DNA of 64,000 bases from Arthrobacter sp. TMP15 (lineage in GTDB: Bacteria; Actinomycetota; Actinomycetes; Actinomycetales; Micrococcaceae), in contig NZ_CP154262.1 of NCBI RefSeq assembly GCF_039529835.1, forward strand, positions 992,001 through 1,056,000, written 5' to 3'. Of the stretch, positions 54,051-63,182 are shown piece after piece; within the stretch, counting starts at the first letter, position 1, and every line of letters begins with the position of its first letter. Made by a program: the position numbers and the translations under genes. The notes under the pieces are model-generated. The model was not told the DNA's origin, ran no database searches, and was given only the letters and a program-made list of their open reading frames with translations.

Positions 54051-55790
54051 CTATTCAGTGGACACTGGTCTGGCTCGCCCAGCGTCAGCCGCACTCCCTG
54101 GATTGATTCGTTCAAGGGCAGCTGTTTCATCCTTGGTGGCCAAACAACCGGGCAACATGAACCCAATAGTGCTCCCCACCCCGGGCTTACTGTGCAAGCT
54201 GATGGTCCCGCCATGCTTGGCAACAATGGTCCGTGAGATCATCAACCCCAATCCGATGCCCGGAATGGATCGCTGCATGGCGGACTTAGCGCGGAAGAAC
54301 TTAGTGAAAGCCTCTGCCTGCTCTGCACTATTCATGCCCATACCTGTGTCCTGAACCTCGCACCACAGATCCGCTCCGTGGGACCATGCCCGCACGGTGA
54401 CTGTTCCGCCGTCGGGGGAGTACTTGACGGCGTTCGAGACGAAGTTATCCAGCACCTGCCCAATTCGCCTGGCATCGACGAACGCTTGGAGAGGTGCCTC
54501 CACGGCGTTGACCAAGGTGACTTTATTGGCGGCGGCAGCGGGAGCCGCTGAACCCAAACTCTCCTCAATCAGCCGGGCAACATCTGCGCGACCTATTTGA
54601 AGGGTAACGGCATCCGCCGTGAGGAGATCCGCCACCAAAGCGTTCAGGCGTTCCACATTTCGTGCTGCGATACCCAAAAATCGTCGCGCAACGTCTGGAA
54701 GCTCGGGAGTGTCCTCTAACACCATTTCCAAATAGCCGTGAATCGAGGTTAGCGGGGTGCGGAATTCATGCGAGACATGCTCCACAAAGTCATTCTTACT
54801 CTCTAGTGCTGCCATCATCTTGGTGATGTCATGAAACACGATCACGGCGCCGTCGAAAGCTCCGGCCGCGTCATACATGGGCCGTGCAGCAGTGGAAACC
54901 GCGCGCTTGGTCTCACCGGTTCCCAACCACATTTGGTAATCAGTAAAGGTTTCGCCCTCTATAGCCCTACGGACCGGGCGGTCTTGGGCCGGCACCTCAG
55001 TGACCGTATCCGGCCCAAACAGCAAGAGATCCTTCTCCTGGGGGTCCGCGATGTTCTCTGGGAGTGCTAAAGAATGGAGAGCTGTTTGGGTATCATTCAT
55101 TAGGACATCGTGGCCGTCAGCGTCCACCACTACCAGTCCGACGGCGACCGTGCCTAGCACCGTTGACAACAACCGCTCCCGCTGCCTGCTCACTTCAAGT
55201 GCGGCCCTCAACTCCAGATCTTTGGCCTCCAAAGACTTGCGTTGCAGATTAACTCTTTTGGTCACTGCGATCACCATGATGGCGAAGGCCAGTATGACTA
55301 GAGGAAAAAGGACTGGCTTGACGAGCTGCTCCAGTGTGAAACCAGTCTGCGGACCGAAAACCGGAATCCAAACAATTAGTAAGGCTGCAAATACGCTGAC
55401 TACTACCGAGATGCGTTTAGCCAACCCTGAGGAAGCCAACCAAAAGACAGGGAAAAAGATGAGCAAGCCGATTGCTGACAAGAACTGAGGGTGGCCAAAC
55501 CGTAGGAGCCCAATCGCCAAGAAATCAAGATACGGGATTATCAAGAAGGCGCCTCGAGGTAGTTTGTCCCATGGCACGGCGAAGGCTGCCAGTAGTAACA
55601 GTGCATGCATTAAGAGGGAACTCATGAAGAGGGGTTCCCGAAACGACTGCGGATAGAACGCCATAGCCATGACTGCTGCAAAAACAACCAGGATCGACAG
55701 GGGCAGCTGTGTGAGGAAGGTCCTTCTCTGCAACGTACCCCTGGAGTTGAAATGACCGCCGGCACTATCCGGTGAAACTGTGGTTGGCAT
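54051..55790 (-). CDS. Membrane histidine kinase (first of two paralogues)
   Basis: The 579-residue kinase has six or so membrane helices (about 27-178), a coiled linker, a PAS-like domain (about 205-325), HisKA with the phospho-acceptor His341 in VSHEFRTPLTSIHGYLEM, and a HATPase domain (NFVSNAVKYSPDGG, DTGMGM, GIGLGLMISRTIVAKHGG). A close paralogue is at 59940-61640 with the same domain order. It is divergent from the first alternate-signal gene. The only response regulator in reach is at 61860-62666. Confidence 0.88.
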   Translation of the reverse strand: MPTTVSPDSAGGHFNSRGTLQRRTFLTQLPLSILVVFAAVMAMAFYPQSFREPLFMSSLLMHALLLLAAFAVPWDKLPRGAFLIIPYLDFLAIGLLRFGHPQFLSAIGLLIFFPVFWLASSGLAKRISVVVSVFAALLIVWIPVFGPQTGFTLEQLVKPVLFPLVILAFAIMVIAVTKRVNLQRKSLEAKDLELRAALEVSRQRERLLSTVLGTVAVGLVVVDADGHDVLMNDTQTALHSLALPENIADPQEKDLLLFGPDTVTEVPAQDRPVRRAIEGETFTDYQMWLGTGETKRAVSTAARPMYDAAGAFDGAVIVFHDITKMMAALESKNDFVEHVSHEFRTPLTSIHGYLEMVLEDTPELPDVARRFLGIAARNVERLNALVADLLTADAVTLQIGRADVARLIEESLGSAAPAAAANKVTLVNAVEAPLQAFVDARRIGQVLDNFVSNAVKYSPDGGTVTVRAWSHGADLWCEVQDTGMGMNSAEQAEAFTKFFRAKSAMQRSIPGIGLGLMISRTIVAKHGGTISLHSKPGVGSTIGFMLPGCLATKDETAALERINPGSAADAGRARPVSTE

Positions 55791-55921
55791 AACTACTTCG
55801 ATCCTTCAGGGTGGCAGTCGCAACGGGCGTTTGATATGCAGCAGATAACGATAGTCCCACACGGACCAAATAGCGCTGTTCTATGACTCGAGTTGCGCAG
55901 CCAAGACTTTTTTGGCTGAGA

Positions 55922-55951
55922 CTTGAGACTTTATCTTGAGGTGTTCTTGAG
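55922..55951. promoter_or_regulatory. Triple CTTGAG repeat in the kinase/matrix-gene divergent region
   Basis: CTTGAG occurs at 55922-55927, 55935-55940 and 55946-55951, the last two exactly 11 bases apart, with a fourth copy at 56018-56023. The site lies 140-170 bases upstream of the first alternate-signal gene and about as far from the divergent kinase gene. Confidence 0.5.
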
Positions 55952-56092
55952 TCTTTGGGAACGGGGGAAAATCTTAGGGCATTCTTGTTGGAATCTTCCG
56001 GGTTTTCAAGGCTGATTCTTGAGTTGGGAGCGGCATTGTTATACCCATCGGCAGGAAGACTTGCTGAGAAGAACTTGAACAAGGGGTCTCGC

Positions 56093-56683
56093 ATGAACAA
56101 GATGGTAAAAGGCGCAATTGCAACTGGCGTAGGCGTTATTCTGTTGGTAGGTGGCGGCGGAACACTGGCTACCTGGAACCAGGCGCAGGATGCTTCCATG
56201 GGTTCGGTTGTTTCCGGTGATTTGAACCTGGTAGCGGATGCCGGTGTTTGGAAGAACGCGGCCGGCACCACGATCGCCATCGGTTCGTATAAAGTAGTGC
56301 CGGGTGACACGCTCACTTACACTCAACCCCTGAACGTAACGTTGACGGGCGACTTGATGAAAGCCACACTGGTCACTAAAGGACTGCCGACCGGGGCTAA
56401 CAAAAACTTTGAAGACTCCAATGTTGCGGTCACAACTGTTTTCACTGATACAAGTGCAGCCAAGAAAGTATTGACTGGCGATCTGATTCCCGGAACCCTC
56501 GTTGCTGCAACTGTTCCTGTGACCACCCCCGTGTCAACGTTCGCTCGCAACGTAAACGCCACAACCACGTTCACGTTCAAAACCGACACGCAGAACCGCA
56601 GCTCAGTAAACAGCAAGTATGACTTCAACGCAGAAGCCTTCGGATATAAGCTGGTTCAGGTAGCACCGGCAAACGCCAACTAA
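56093..56683 (+). CDS. Alternate-signal exported protein (TasA/CalY-like), first copy
   Basis: A 196-residue protein with a basic N terminus and the alternate signal GAIATGVGVILLVGGGGTLATWN, as in proteins processed by SipW-type signal peptidases; the rest is a beta-rich extracellular domain with little Cys. ATG 56093, with AAGGGG upstream, is preferred over the open frame from 55955. Such proteins form fibres in Bacillus biofilms; here assembly is an inference. A SipW-like peptidase is two genes downstream. Confidence 0.8.
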   Translation: MNKMVKGAIATGVGVILLVGGGGTLATWNQAQDASMGSVVSGDLNLVADAGVWKNAAGTTIAIGSYKVVPGDTLTYTQPLNVTLTGDLMKATLVTKGLPTGANKNFEDSNVAVTTVFTDTSAAKKVLTGDLIPGTLVAATVPVTTPVSTFARNVNATTTFTFKTDTQNRSSVNSKYDFNAEAFGYKLVQVAPANAN

Positions 56684-56711
56684 CAGTCAGGCAATACCAG
56701 CGCTAGACCCC

Positions 56712-56742
56712 GGTGATGTGCTGGTTCCACCGGCACATCACC
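56712..56742 (+). promoter_or_regulatory. Intercistronic hairpin between the two matrix-protein genes
   Basis: GGTGATGTGC (56712-56721) and GCACATCACC (56733-56742) form a perfect 10-bp stem with an 11-base loop. With no T tail it is likely an mRNA-stabilising or partial-termination element that favours the first gene. Confidence 0.5.
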
Positions 56743-56762
56743 ACCCTTAGACGGAAGCGGCC

Positions 56763-57353
56763 ATGAAAACCACCCACGCGCTGAAAGCAACTGGCCTTGT
56801 GCTGATTGCAGTAGTGCTGGGAATGCTGACCGTTCAAGGTAGCTATGCACTCTGGAACAAGGTAGCAAATGCGAATGCCGGAAGTATTCAGGCCGCTAAT
56901 TTTCAAATTAGTTTGACCGATAGCGTGACTAGTACCGCTATGAACATGACGAGTGAAGCCGGAAACGCAGCAACCATGTCATTGAGCACCACTCCGTTGG
57001 GAACGGTCATACCTGGACAGAGCGCCTATGCCGGCGTAAAACTTGGCAATGAGAGCGATGCTGGTGGTGTCTTTACCGTTCGCGCAATTACCAGTGCACC
57101 TGTCATAGATGACGATTCGGGTTCTGCATTGGCGCAGTACCTGGGAACCAAAGTAGTTGCTGCAACTTCTCTTGACCAATGTAGCCAGCCATCGTTATAT
57201 TCGGCCGCTACCCCGGTGACGGCCACAATCGATATAACAAAGGGCAGCACAGGCGTGTTTTGTTTTCAGACGACACTCGCTGCAAACATGCCGGCAAGTC
57301 TCACGGGACAAAGCGCTGAAGTAGCCATCCCCATCGTCGTCAACCAACTCTAA
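56763..57353 (+). CDS. Alternate-signal exported protein (TasA/CalY-like), second copy
   Basis: This 196-residue protein has a signal-like N terminus (TGLVLIAVVLGMLTVQGSYALWN) and a mature part starting NAGSIQAANFQISLTDS, the AGxIxxGxxxLxxxD-like pattern of TasA/camelysin-type proteins. It ends AEVAIPIVVNQL. It is followed 11 bases later by the SipW-like peptidase gene, matching the tasA/sipW pairing of Bacillus. Confidence 0.8.
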   Translation: MKTTHALKATGLVLIAVVLGMLTVQGSYALWNKVANANAGSIQAANFQISLTDSVTSTAMNMTSEAGNAATMSLSTTPLGTVIPGQSAYAGVKLGNESDAGGVFTVRAITSAPVIDDDSGSALAQYLGTKVVAATSLDQCSQPSLYSAATPVTATIDITKGSTGVFCFQTTLAANMPASLTGQSAEVAIPIVVNQL

Positions 57354-57364
57354 GAGAGGCCGCC

Positions 57365-57976
57365 ATGTCTGTTGTCAACAGAAGCAAGACGCCAGTTGAG
57401 CGCAATGCGGCGCCGGCTGTTGCGGCCAGGCCTCTCGGCAATGCTTCACGGATGGTTGGACGGGCAGCAGCGTATATTCTCTTGCTTGCTGCGATTATGG
57501 CAGCCCTAGCAATGATCATTGTTCCGCTGGTCACGGGGTCACAAACTTATACAGTGTTGACGAATTCAATGGCGCCAAAATATGCGCCCGGAACTTTCTT
57601 AGTCGTGAAACCGGCCCCATTCGAGAATCTTCAAGTGGGTGACATAATCACATACCAGATCGAGTCGGGCAAAGCTGATGTGATAACTCACCGTATCTCC
57701 TCCGTAGGTGTGGGACAAGATGGTGCTAGGGCACTAACCACCAAGGGAGATAACAACTCGCTTGAGGACACCGAAGCCGTGCAGGCTATCCAAGTCAAGG
57801 GAAAACTCTTCTACGCCATACCCTATGTTGGATTTGTTGCCAATGCAGTTGGTCAAGATCGCCACATTATTTTGCCGATTATAGCGGTTGGGCTCATCGC
57901 TTTCGGTGCGCTAACCATGGTTAAAGGAACGGTAGAGAAGAAGCGCGCACGTCCAAAAGGGAGGCGCAGCAAGTGA
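57365..57976 (+). CDS. sipW: SipW-type signal peptidase I
   Basis: A 203-residue signal peptidase of the ER/SipW class: a long N-terminal tail, a membrane helix (about 34-57), catalytic Ser68 in VLTNSMAPKYAPG, His109 in VITHRIS (in place of the Lys of ordinary peptidases), Asp129 in TKGDNN, and a second membrane helix near the C terminus (about 160-182). It probably matures the three alternate-signal proteins of this operon. It overlaps the next gene by 4 bases. Confidence 0.88.
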   Translation: MSVVNRSKTPVERNAAPAVAARPLGNASRMVGRAAAYILLLAAIMAALAMIIVPLVTGSQTYTVLTNSMAPKYAPGTFLVVKPAPFENLQVGDIITYQIESGKADVITHRISSVGVGQDGARALTTKGDNNSLEDTEAVQAIQVKGKLFYAIPYVGFVANAVGQDRHIILPIIAVGLIAFGALTMVKGTVEKKRARPKGRRSK

Positions 57977-58878
57977 GGCAATCGAACAGATCTGGTTTGC
58001 CACGCTTGAGCTTGCTCCCTGGGGTGATAACCGTATTAGCGTCACTGATGTTGGGAGTGTTCCTTGCTACCCCTGCTCATGCTGCCCAAGACACAGACGC
58101 CATGCTTGAGCTCAGCCGGGACGGCGTCGCGTACAAACTCGGAAGCTTAACGAGCGTTTTTGCTGACAGCCACGGGTTCGTGCCTGGAGAATCAAGAAAA
58201 GCAAAGGTGTGGGTGCATAACGTCAGCTCAGAAGCTGCATATTTTTCTCTTGCTGTTGCCAATGTTGGCAGGACCAGCAGTGCAATATTGCCGCAGTACC
58301 TGGGTCTGCAGGCTGTCGCAACCAAGGGACTTGCAGATGCTCCAAGACTTCCCGGTCCTGGACACTGCACCGTGGTACTGGAAAAGTGGCCACTAAAAGC
58401 TGGTGAAGCAATGCCAATGAATCTTGATTTGCAGTTGGCGTTGCAGGCACCCAATGCCACCCGAAACCAAGTATCTGACTTTGAACTGCTCTTCGTTATG
58501 CAGGGTGTTGACGGAGGTACGCTTGTGTCTCCGTGCGCTGCAGTCTCGCCCAACACTCCGGCCGGTACCTCGGTTGGGCGTGCTCCGATGACTGGAGGAA
58601 CGGCGACCAGCCCAGAAAAGATATCGACGTTGCAATCCAATGGCAACAACGATGCGGGTACTCAGTACCAGAATTTCGGTGGCGCGAATGTGCAGGGAGC
58701 CGTAGAGGGCGAAGAAAGGTCAGTTTTTTCGTTCTCTTGGTTGAACCGGTGGTCCGGGAATGGCTTAATGCACAGTAATGTTGCAGCTGTCACCCGCACG
58801 CCCTGGCCTTGGCTATTAGCGCTAAGCGCAGTCATGTACACGCTGATCTCTACGAGGAGACGGAAGAAAACTCGATGA
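57973..58878 (+). CDS. Exported, C-terminally anchored protein of the SipW operon
   Basis: The 301-residue protein has a classic signal peptide (about 12-36, ending TPAHAA), a beta-rich extracellular part, a Gly/Asn/Ser-rich stretch (about 195-235), and a C-terminal helix (WPWLLALSAVMYTLI) with a basic tail (STRRRKKTR), so it is fixed to the membrane. There is no LPxTG motif. It starts at GTG 57973, overlapping sipW, and overlaps the next gene. It may anchor fibres made of the exported subunits; I do not recognise a named family. Confidence 0.7.
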   Translation: MRQSNRSGLPRLSLLPGVITVLASLMLGVFLATPAHAAQDTDAMLELSRDGVAYKLGSLTSVFADSHGFVPGESRKAKVWVHNVSSEAAYFSLAVANVGRTSSAILPQYLGLQAVATKGLADAPRLPGPGHCTVVLEKWPLKAGEAMPMNLDLQLALQAPNATRNQVSDFELLFVMQGVDGGTLVSPCAAVSPNTPAGTSVGRAPMTGGTATSPEKISTLQSNGNNDAGTQYQNFGGANVQGAVEGEERSVFSFSWLNRWSGNGLMHSNVAAVTRTPWPWLLALSAVMYTLISTRRRKKTR

Positions 58879-59768
58879 GCCCTCTGGAACCACAGAAGAA
58901 CTCTCAAAAGTCACGAAAATTTTCGCTATGCCGAGCTGGCAGCATTCGGGACATCCCTGGATTCACCACGGCTGCCGTTGCGTTCGTTATGGTTGTGCTT
59001 TTGGGTGGAGGTGGCGTAGCGGTTGCTAAATGGAGTCAAACCGCCCAGGTGGGCTACACCATTACAGCAGGGGCAGCTAAAACTACGGGTACGCAAAATA
59101 TTGTGCGCAATCCTATTGTTGCAATGCGCCCGAACGGGATCATAACAAATTTCTTTACATGCAATTTAGTCAATAGCGCTGATAGCAAGATCATTACTCC
59201 TAGGTTTATCTGGCGGAATAACGGGAGCACTGGTACATCACATTATATTGTTACTCTTAGATCCGTTGCTGGGACTATAGTTTCCCAAACCCAGGTCATA
59301 CCGCATTCTGGATCCCAGAATAGTGAAGCCGTTTTTAGTGTGGGCGTCGCCGCGGCTCAGGAGGACTATATCCTTCGTATCCAGCCTATGAACGGGGACG
59401 TAGCGGGAGACGCTTCGTATCGTACCGTAAAGCTCAGAGGCCAACTAAGCCCAACATGTGGGTACGCGACAGCACAGGGCCCATCGCCGCTTGGTCCGTT
59501 TAATGTTAGTACCAGTTCAAAGAACAGAGTGCTGAGCCTTAGCTGGTCAGGAAGTAGCGCAACATCTTACAAAGTGAGTATTAGGGCACACAACTCTTCG
59601 TACGGAGCGGAGTTCACCACATCATCACTCCGCGCTGATGTGGCATTCCCTGATGGGGTGCCGTCTGATGGTTATACGTTGCGAATCCAGCCGATGGATG
59701 GGAACGTAGCTGGAGACCCCGTCTATAAGACAATCGAATACTGGTGGCCCGCTTTATGGGTGAATTAG
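58875..59768 (+). CDS. Alternate-signal exported protein, third member
   Basis: ATG 58875, overlapping the preceding stop (ATGA), opens a 297-residue protein. An N-terminal tail is followed by the alternate-signal helix (TAAVAFVMVVLLGGGGVAVAKWSQ), close in form to the first member's. The mature part contains two similar FN3-like halves, each ending YxLRIQPMxGxVAGDxxY. It is AT-richer than the core genes. It is the last gene of the operon. Confidence 0.75.
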   Translation: MSPLEPQKNSQKSRKFSLCRAGSIRDIPGFTTAAVAFVMVVLLGGGGVAVAKWSQTAQVGYTITAGAAKTTGTQNIVRNPIVAMRPNGIITNFFTCNLVNSADSKIITPRFIWRNNGSTGTSHYIVTLRSVAGTIVSQTQVIPHSGSQNSEAVFSVGVAAAQEDYILRIQPMNGDVAGDASYRTVKLRGQLSPTCGYATAQGPSPLGPFNVSTSSKNRVLSLSWSGSSATSYKVSIRAHNSSYGAEFTTSSLRADVAFPDGVPSDGYTLRIQPMDGNVAGDPVYKTIEYWWPALWVN

Positions 59769-59939
59769 ATAAACTAACGAACTATATGTCACGATCCTTT
59801 TGCGGCGCCATCGGACAGTGCTGACAGTTCAGTTTGTTTAGCATAAGGCGAGAATCTGGTTCTCGGCGCTATTTCCCGCGCAGATAAGCGAAGGCATGCT
59901 AGCAGCAGTCCCAAATACTTTAGTAAGTTACTGGTGGCG
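59769..59939. other. Gap between convergent genes
   Basis: A 171-base convergent gap holds a small hairpin (CGAGAA-TCTGG-TTCTCG at about 59848-59864) that may end one or both transcripts. Nothing else is evident. Confidence 0.4.
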
Positions 59940-61640
59940 TCATACTTCTGCAGGGGTCGAGTACGTTGTAACTGTCAGTTGTGAATTACTTGGCCTCACA
60001 CAGGCGGGAATGACGAAGCTCATAGTAGTTCCCACACCGTGCTGACTCTCTAGATTCAACGTACCGTCGTGACTTTCAATGATGGTTTTGCATATCATCA
60101 GGCCTAAGCCAATGCCGGGAATTCCAAGGTCAACAGCTGTACCGGCCCTGAAGAACTTCTGGAAGACGCCCGCCTGTTCGGTTGCGCTCATCCCGAGGCC
60201 TGTGTCCTGGACGGAACAGTGCAAATCAGTACCTTCAGCCCAGGCACGGACCGTGAGAGTGCCGCCGTCGGGGGAGTATTTCACGGCATTGGACAACAGA
60301 TTATCCAGCACTTGGCCGATGCGTACCGGATCAATCATGGCAAAGAGCGGCTCTTCAGATTGGCAGTCAAGCACCACTGCATTGACTGCCGCGGCCGGAG
60401 ATGCAGTAGCTATGCTGTCCGCCAAAAGCCGTGCCACATCGCTTTGTTTGCGTCTCACGGTAATTGACGTGGTGGATAATAAATCTGTCACTAATCCACT
60501 GAGACGTTCGGCGTTCCGATCAGCGATGCTCAAATATTTTCTTACGTGCCCAGGGTGCAGCCCCGGGGTTTCCAACGCCAGCTCCAAATACGACTGGATA
60601 GCCGTCAACGGTGTCCGGAACTCATGAGAGACGTTGGCGAGAAAATCATCCTTAGCCGTGATGGCGTTAAACATCTCGGTCACGTCATGATAGGCAATCA
60701 CGGCGCCATCACGGGCGCCATCTTCATCGAGGATCACTCTAGCGGTGGTGGATAAACCACGAGCGCGTTCGCCGGCACCGATCCAGATTTGGTAGTTCGT
60801 GAATGATTCACCGGAGATAGCCCGCTGTACAGGTCGAGCCTCCGGGGGAAGTGGTTCTCGGTTGGCGTTGAACAGTAGTAAGTCGCCCTCTTGTGGAATA
60901 GCGACCCCTGATGGCTTCCCGAACTCATGCAGTGCCATCTGTGTGGAGTTAACGAGCCGATCGTTGCCGTGTCCGTCAACCACCACCACACCAACACCCA
61001 CGGTATCAAGGATAGTTTCCATGAGGCGTTCGCTGTGCTGGCTTTGTTCCAAAGCAGCTCGAAGTAACCGGTCCTTAGATTCCAGCTGGGTTCTATGGTC
61101 ATCCATGCTGGTTGTGAGCACCACCGAGGCTATAGAGAAGGCGAGCATCATAAATGGAAACAACAAGGGCTTGACAAGAGTATCCACGCTCAGAGGCACA
61201 TCACTTTGAAAAACGGGGATCCAGACAATGACCCAACTAACTAGCGTGCTGATAATGACGGCTGTTCTGGGTGCAAAGCCTGAGGAACAGATCCAAAAAA
61301 TGGGGAAAAGAGCCAAAATTCCTGTTGATGACAGAAATTCTTGGGCACCATCCCTGAAAAGCACCACCGCAATAAATCCCACGTATGGGATCACCAACGA
61401 GGCGACTGGAGGAATTTTGTTCCAGGGAACCACAATGCAAGCCAGGAGAAGCAGCGCGTTGAGTGTGCAACCTGCGATGAGGGTTGTCTCTCGTAAAAAT
61501 TCAGGGTTCAGCACGGCAATAAGGGCAGCGGCCAAAGTCATAGTCAGGAACAGCGGCAGCTGAGATAAGATAATCCGTGTTCTTAGGGATCGCTCATGAA
61601 GGTGCCGGCCAATGAACTGATTTTTCGGTGTTTCAGACAA
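59940..61640 (-). CDS. Membrane histidine kinase (second paralogue)
   Basis: This kinase mirrors the 54051-55790 protein: six membrane helices, a PAS-like domain, HisKA with the acceptor His in VSHEFRTPLTAIQSYLELAL, and HATPase motifs NLLSNAVKYSPDGG, DTGLGM, GIGLGLMICKTIIESHDG. The frame is open to a TTG at 61694, but TTG 61640 (preceded by GGAAG) gives an N terminus of the same length as the paralogue (566 residues). It is divergent from the response regulator gene, its likely partner. Confidence 0.85.
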   Translation of the reverse strand: MSETPKNQFIGRHLHERSLRTRIILSQLPLFLTMTLAAALIAVLNPEFLRETTLIAGCTLNALLLLACIVVPWNKIPPVASLVIPYVGFIAVVLFRDGAQEFLSSTGILALFPIFWICSSGFAPRTAVIISTLVSWVIVWIPVFQSDVPLSVDTLVKPLLFPFMMLAFSIASVVLTTSMDDHRTQLESKDRLLRAALEQSQHSERLMETILDTVGVGVVVVDGHGNDRLVNSTQMALHEFGKPSGVAIPQEGDLLLFNANREPLPPEARPVQRAISGESFTNYQIWIGAGERARGLSTTARVILDEDGARDGAVIAYHDVTEMFNAITAKDDFLANVSHEFRTPLTAIQSYLELALETPGLHPGHVRKYLSIADRNAERLSGLVTDLLSTTSITVRRKQSDVARLLADSIATASPAAAVNAVVLDCQSEEPLFAMIDPVRIGQVLDNLLSNAVKYSPDGGTLTVRAWAEGTDLHCSVQDTGLGMSATEQAGVFQKFFRAGTAVDLGIPGIGLGLMICKTIIESHDGTLNLESQHGVGTTMSFVIPACVRPSNSQLTVTTYSTPAEV

Positions 61641-61786
61641 GATAACTTCCGTTGCGCAATTCTTTGAAGAAAGCCGTTGCACTAGGCTCCACAAAGCATG
61701 AGTGCGGCCTGGTGCAAATAATTGATCGCAAGTCAGGAAAAATTACAGTCCGCCGCTATTGATGATGCCATACTGGAGGATACTAA

Positions 61787-61800
61787 AGGCTCGCGAGCCT
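61787..61800. promoter_or_regulatory. 14-bp perfect palindrome in the kinase/regulator divergent region
   Basis: AGGCTCGCGAGCCT lies 60 bases upstream of the response regulator start and between two divergent regulatory genes, a placement that fits an operator. No named site is recognised. Confidence 0.35.
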
Positions 61801-61859
61801 CAAAGCTGCTGTAACAACTTGGTCTTTTTAACGGTCTTAGTACTATTAGTGAGGGAAAA

Positions 61860-62666
61860 ATGGACAATTCTCGTGTTGCGGTCGTCGTGGAAGATGACGA
61901 GGATATTCGGGAACTTGTCAGTGTGATCCTGAACCAGTCGGGTTTTGTTGTTCACACCGCCAGCAATGGAGCCGACGGCGTGGCCGCTATTAGGACGCAC
62001 AGGCCAGCAATCGTCACCCTTGATCTTGGTCTTCCTGACATTGACGGGTTTGAGGTAGCGCGGCGAGTCCGGCTCTTCAGCGATGCATACATCATCATGC
62101 TTACCGGACGGGCAGATGAGATGGACACTTTATTGGGGCTGGAAACTGGTGCCGACGATTACCTGACAAAACCCTTCCGTCCTAGAGAACTCCGTGCCCG
62201 CATCAGTGCAATGATGCGCCGGCCACGAGTATCCAGCGTAGAGAATGTGACGGCGCAGGTAGTTACTCCAGCGATCGTCAGTGATATGGAGAGTTCCGGC
62301 TCTAAGGATCCAGCCTTAGCCGTGACGGCGACTGCTTTAGCTACTGAACCGCGCACTCTCAACGGACTGGTTTTTGATTGTGGTGACAGGACCGCTGAAG
62401 TGGACGGCAAAGAACTGGAATTAACGCGCACGGAATTCGATCTGCTTGCAGCGCTCTTCGACAGCGGTAAGCAAGTACGCACAAAGTCGGACTTGGTGCG
62501 CAGACTTCGAGGGGAAGAATACGATGTTGGTTCTTTCATCAGCGACTCGGATGAGCGGACGGTGGAAGTTCACATGGCTAACTTGCGTCGCAAACTGGGG
62601 GATAACCCACGTGACCCGCGCTGGATCAAAACCGTGCGCGGCGTGGGGTACCGACTGGTGGTTTAG
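61860..62666 (+). CDS. OmpR-type response regulator
   Basis: The 268-residue protein has a receiver domain with acidic pocket EDDED, phospho-acceptor Asp55 in TLDLGLPD and Lys104 in YLTKPF, and a C-terminal winged helix (LELTRTEFDLLAAL...VEVHMANLRRKLGDNP...IKTVRGVGYRL). The linker between them (about 125-165) is longer than usual. GTGAGGG lies upstream of ATG 61860. Its position beside one kinase and 6 kb from the other suggests it serves both and controls the SipW operon. Confidence 0.92.
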   Translation: MDNSRVAVVVEDDEDIRELVSVILNQSGFVVHTASNGADGVAAIRTHRPAIVTLDLGLPDIDGFEVARRVRLFSDAYIIMLTGRADEMDTLLGLETGADDYLTKPFRPRELRARISAMMRRPRVSSVENVTAQVVTPAIVSDMESSGSKDPALAVTATALATEPRTLNGLVFDCGDRTAEVDGKELELTRTEFDLLAALFDSGKQVRTKSDLVRRLRGEEYDVGSFISDSDERTVEVHMANLRRKLGDNPRDPRWIKTVRGVGYRLVV

Positions 62667-62678
62667 TCCCGAAGATAT

Positions 62679-63182
62679 TTAGCTGGCGTGATTGTCCAAC
62701 CATTTCTGGGCCAGCGTGGCTTGCAAGTTCAGTGCCCTCCCAATTACAGGTTCTGCCGCTGTGGCGATCTTGACACCGAGAAACGGCACGCCGGACTTGA
62801 CACTGCCCGTGAGTTCCACGAGGGTGGATTCACCGGTGGCCGAGAGTTTCTGAAGAGCGGCGATATCAACCGGTGCACCGGTGACTTTGAGCTCTATGGC
62901 GTTGTTGCGCGAGCCATCCGCTTCGGGAGCACTCCACGATTCAATCTGGGTCACTGTCAAGGTAGCACCAACAAACTTCTGCACAATCTCCGGCATCCGA
63001 GTAGTGGGAAGTGTGCGCACAGTCTTAGTGGTGAAAGCCGCGGTGGTGGGCCCGCTAATGGTGAATGACTTCAGCTCCCCACCAACTTCTTCGCTGACAT
63101 GTTTGATGAAGTCTGCATTAGTAAAGACATCTGTCACACGCTGAGCTGTTGCTGTGAGCGTCGTTGAGGCGGCAAGCGCCAT
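62679..63182 (-). CDS. DUF2505 family protein
   Basis: A 167-residue protein starting LAASTTLTATAQRVTDVFTNADFIKHVSEEVGG, matching the DUF2505 family, which has an SRPBCC/START-like fold and is common beside mfd in actinobacteria. No membrane segment. Ligand and role are unknown. Its stop is 13 bases from that of the facing response regulator gene. Confidence 0.8.
   Translation of the reverse strand: MALAASTTLTATAQRVTDVFTNADFIKHVSEEVGGELKSFTISGPTTAAFTTKTVRTLPTTRMPEIVQKFVGATLTVTQIESWSAPEADGSRNNAIELKVTGAPVDIAALQKLSATGESTLVELTGSVKSGVPFLGVKIATAAEPVIGRALNLQATLAQKWLDNHAS

Noticed and set aside
55955-56092. 46-residue N-terminal extension of the first matrix protein
   Set aside because: It would put a long tail before the signal sequence; ATG 56093 has a good ribosome site and fits the family.
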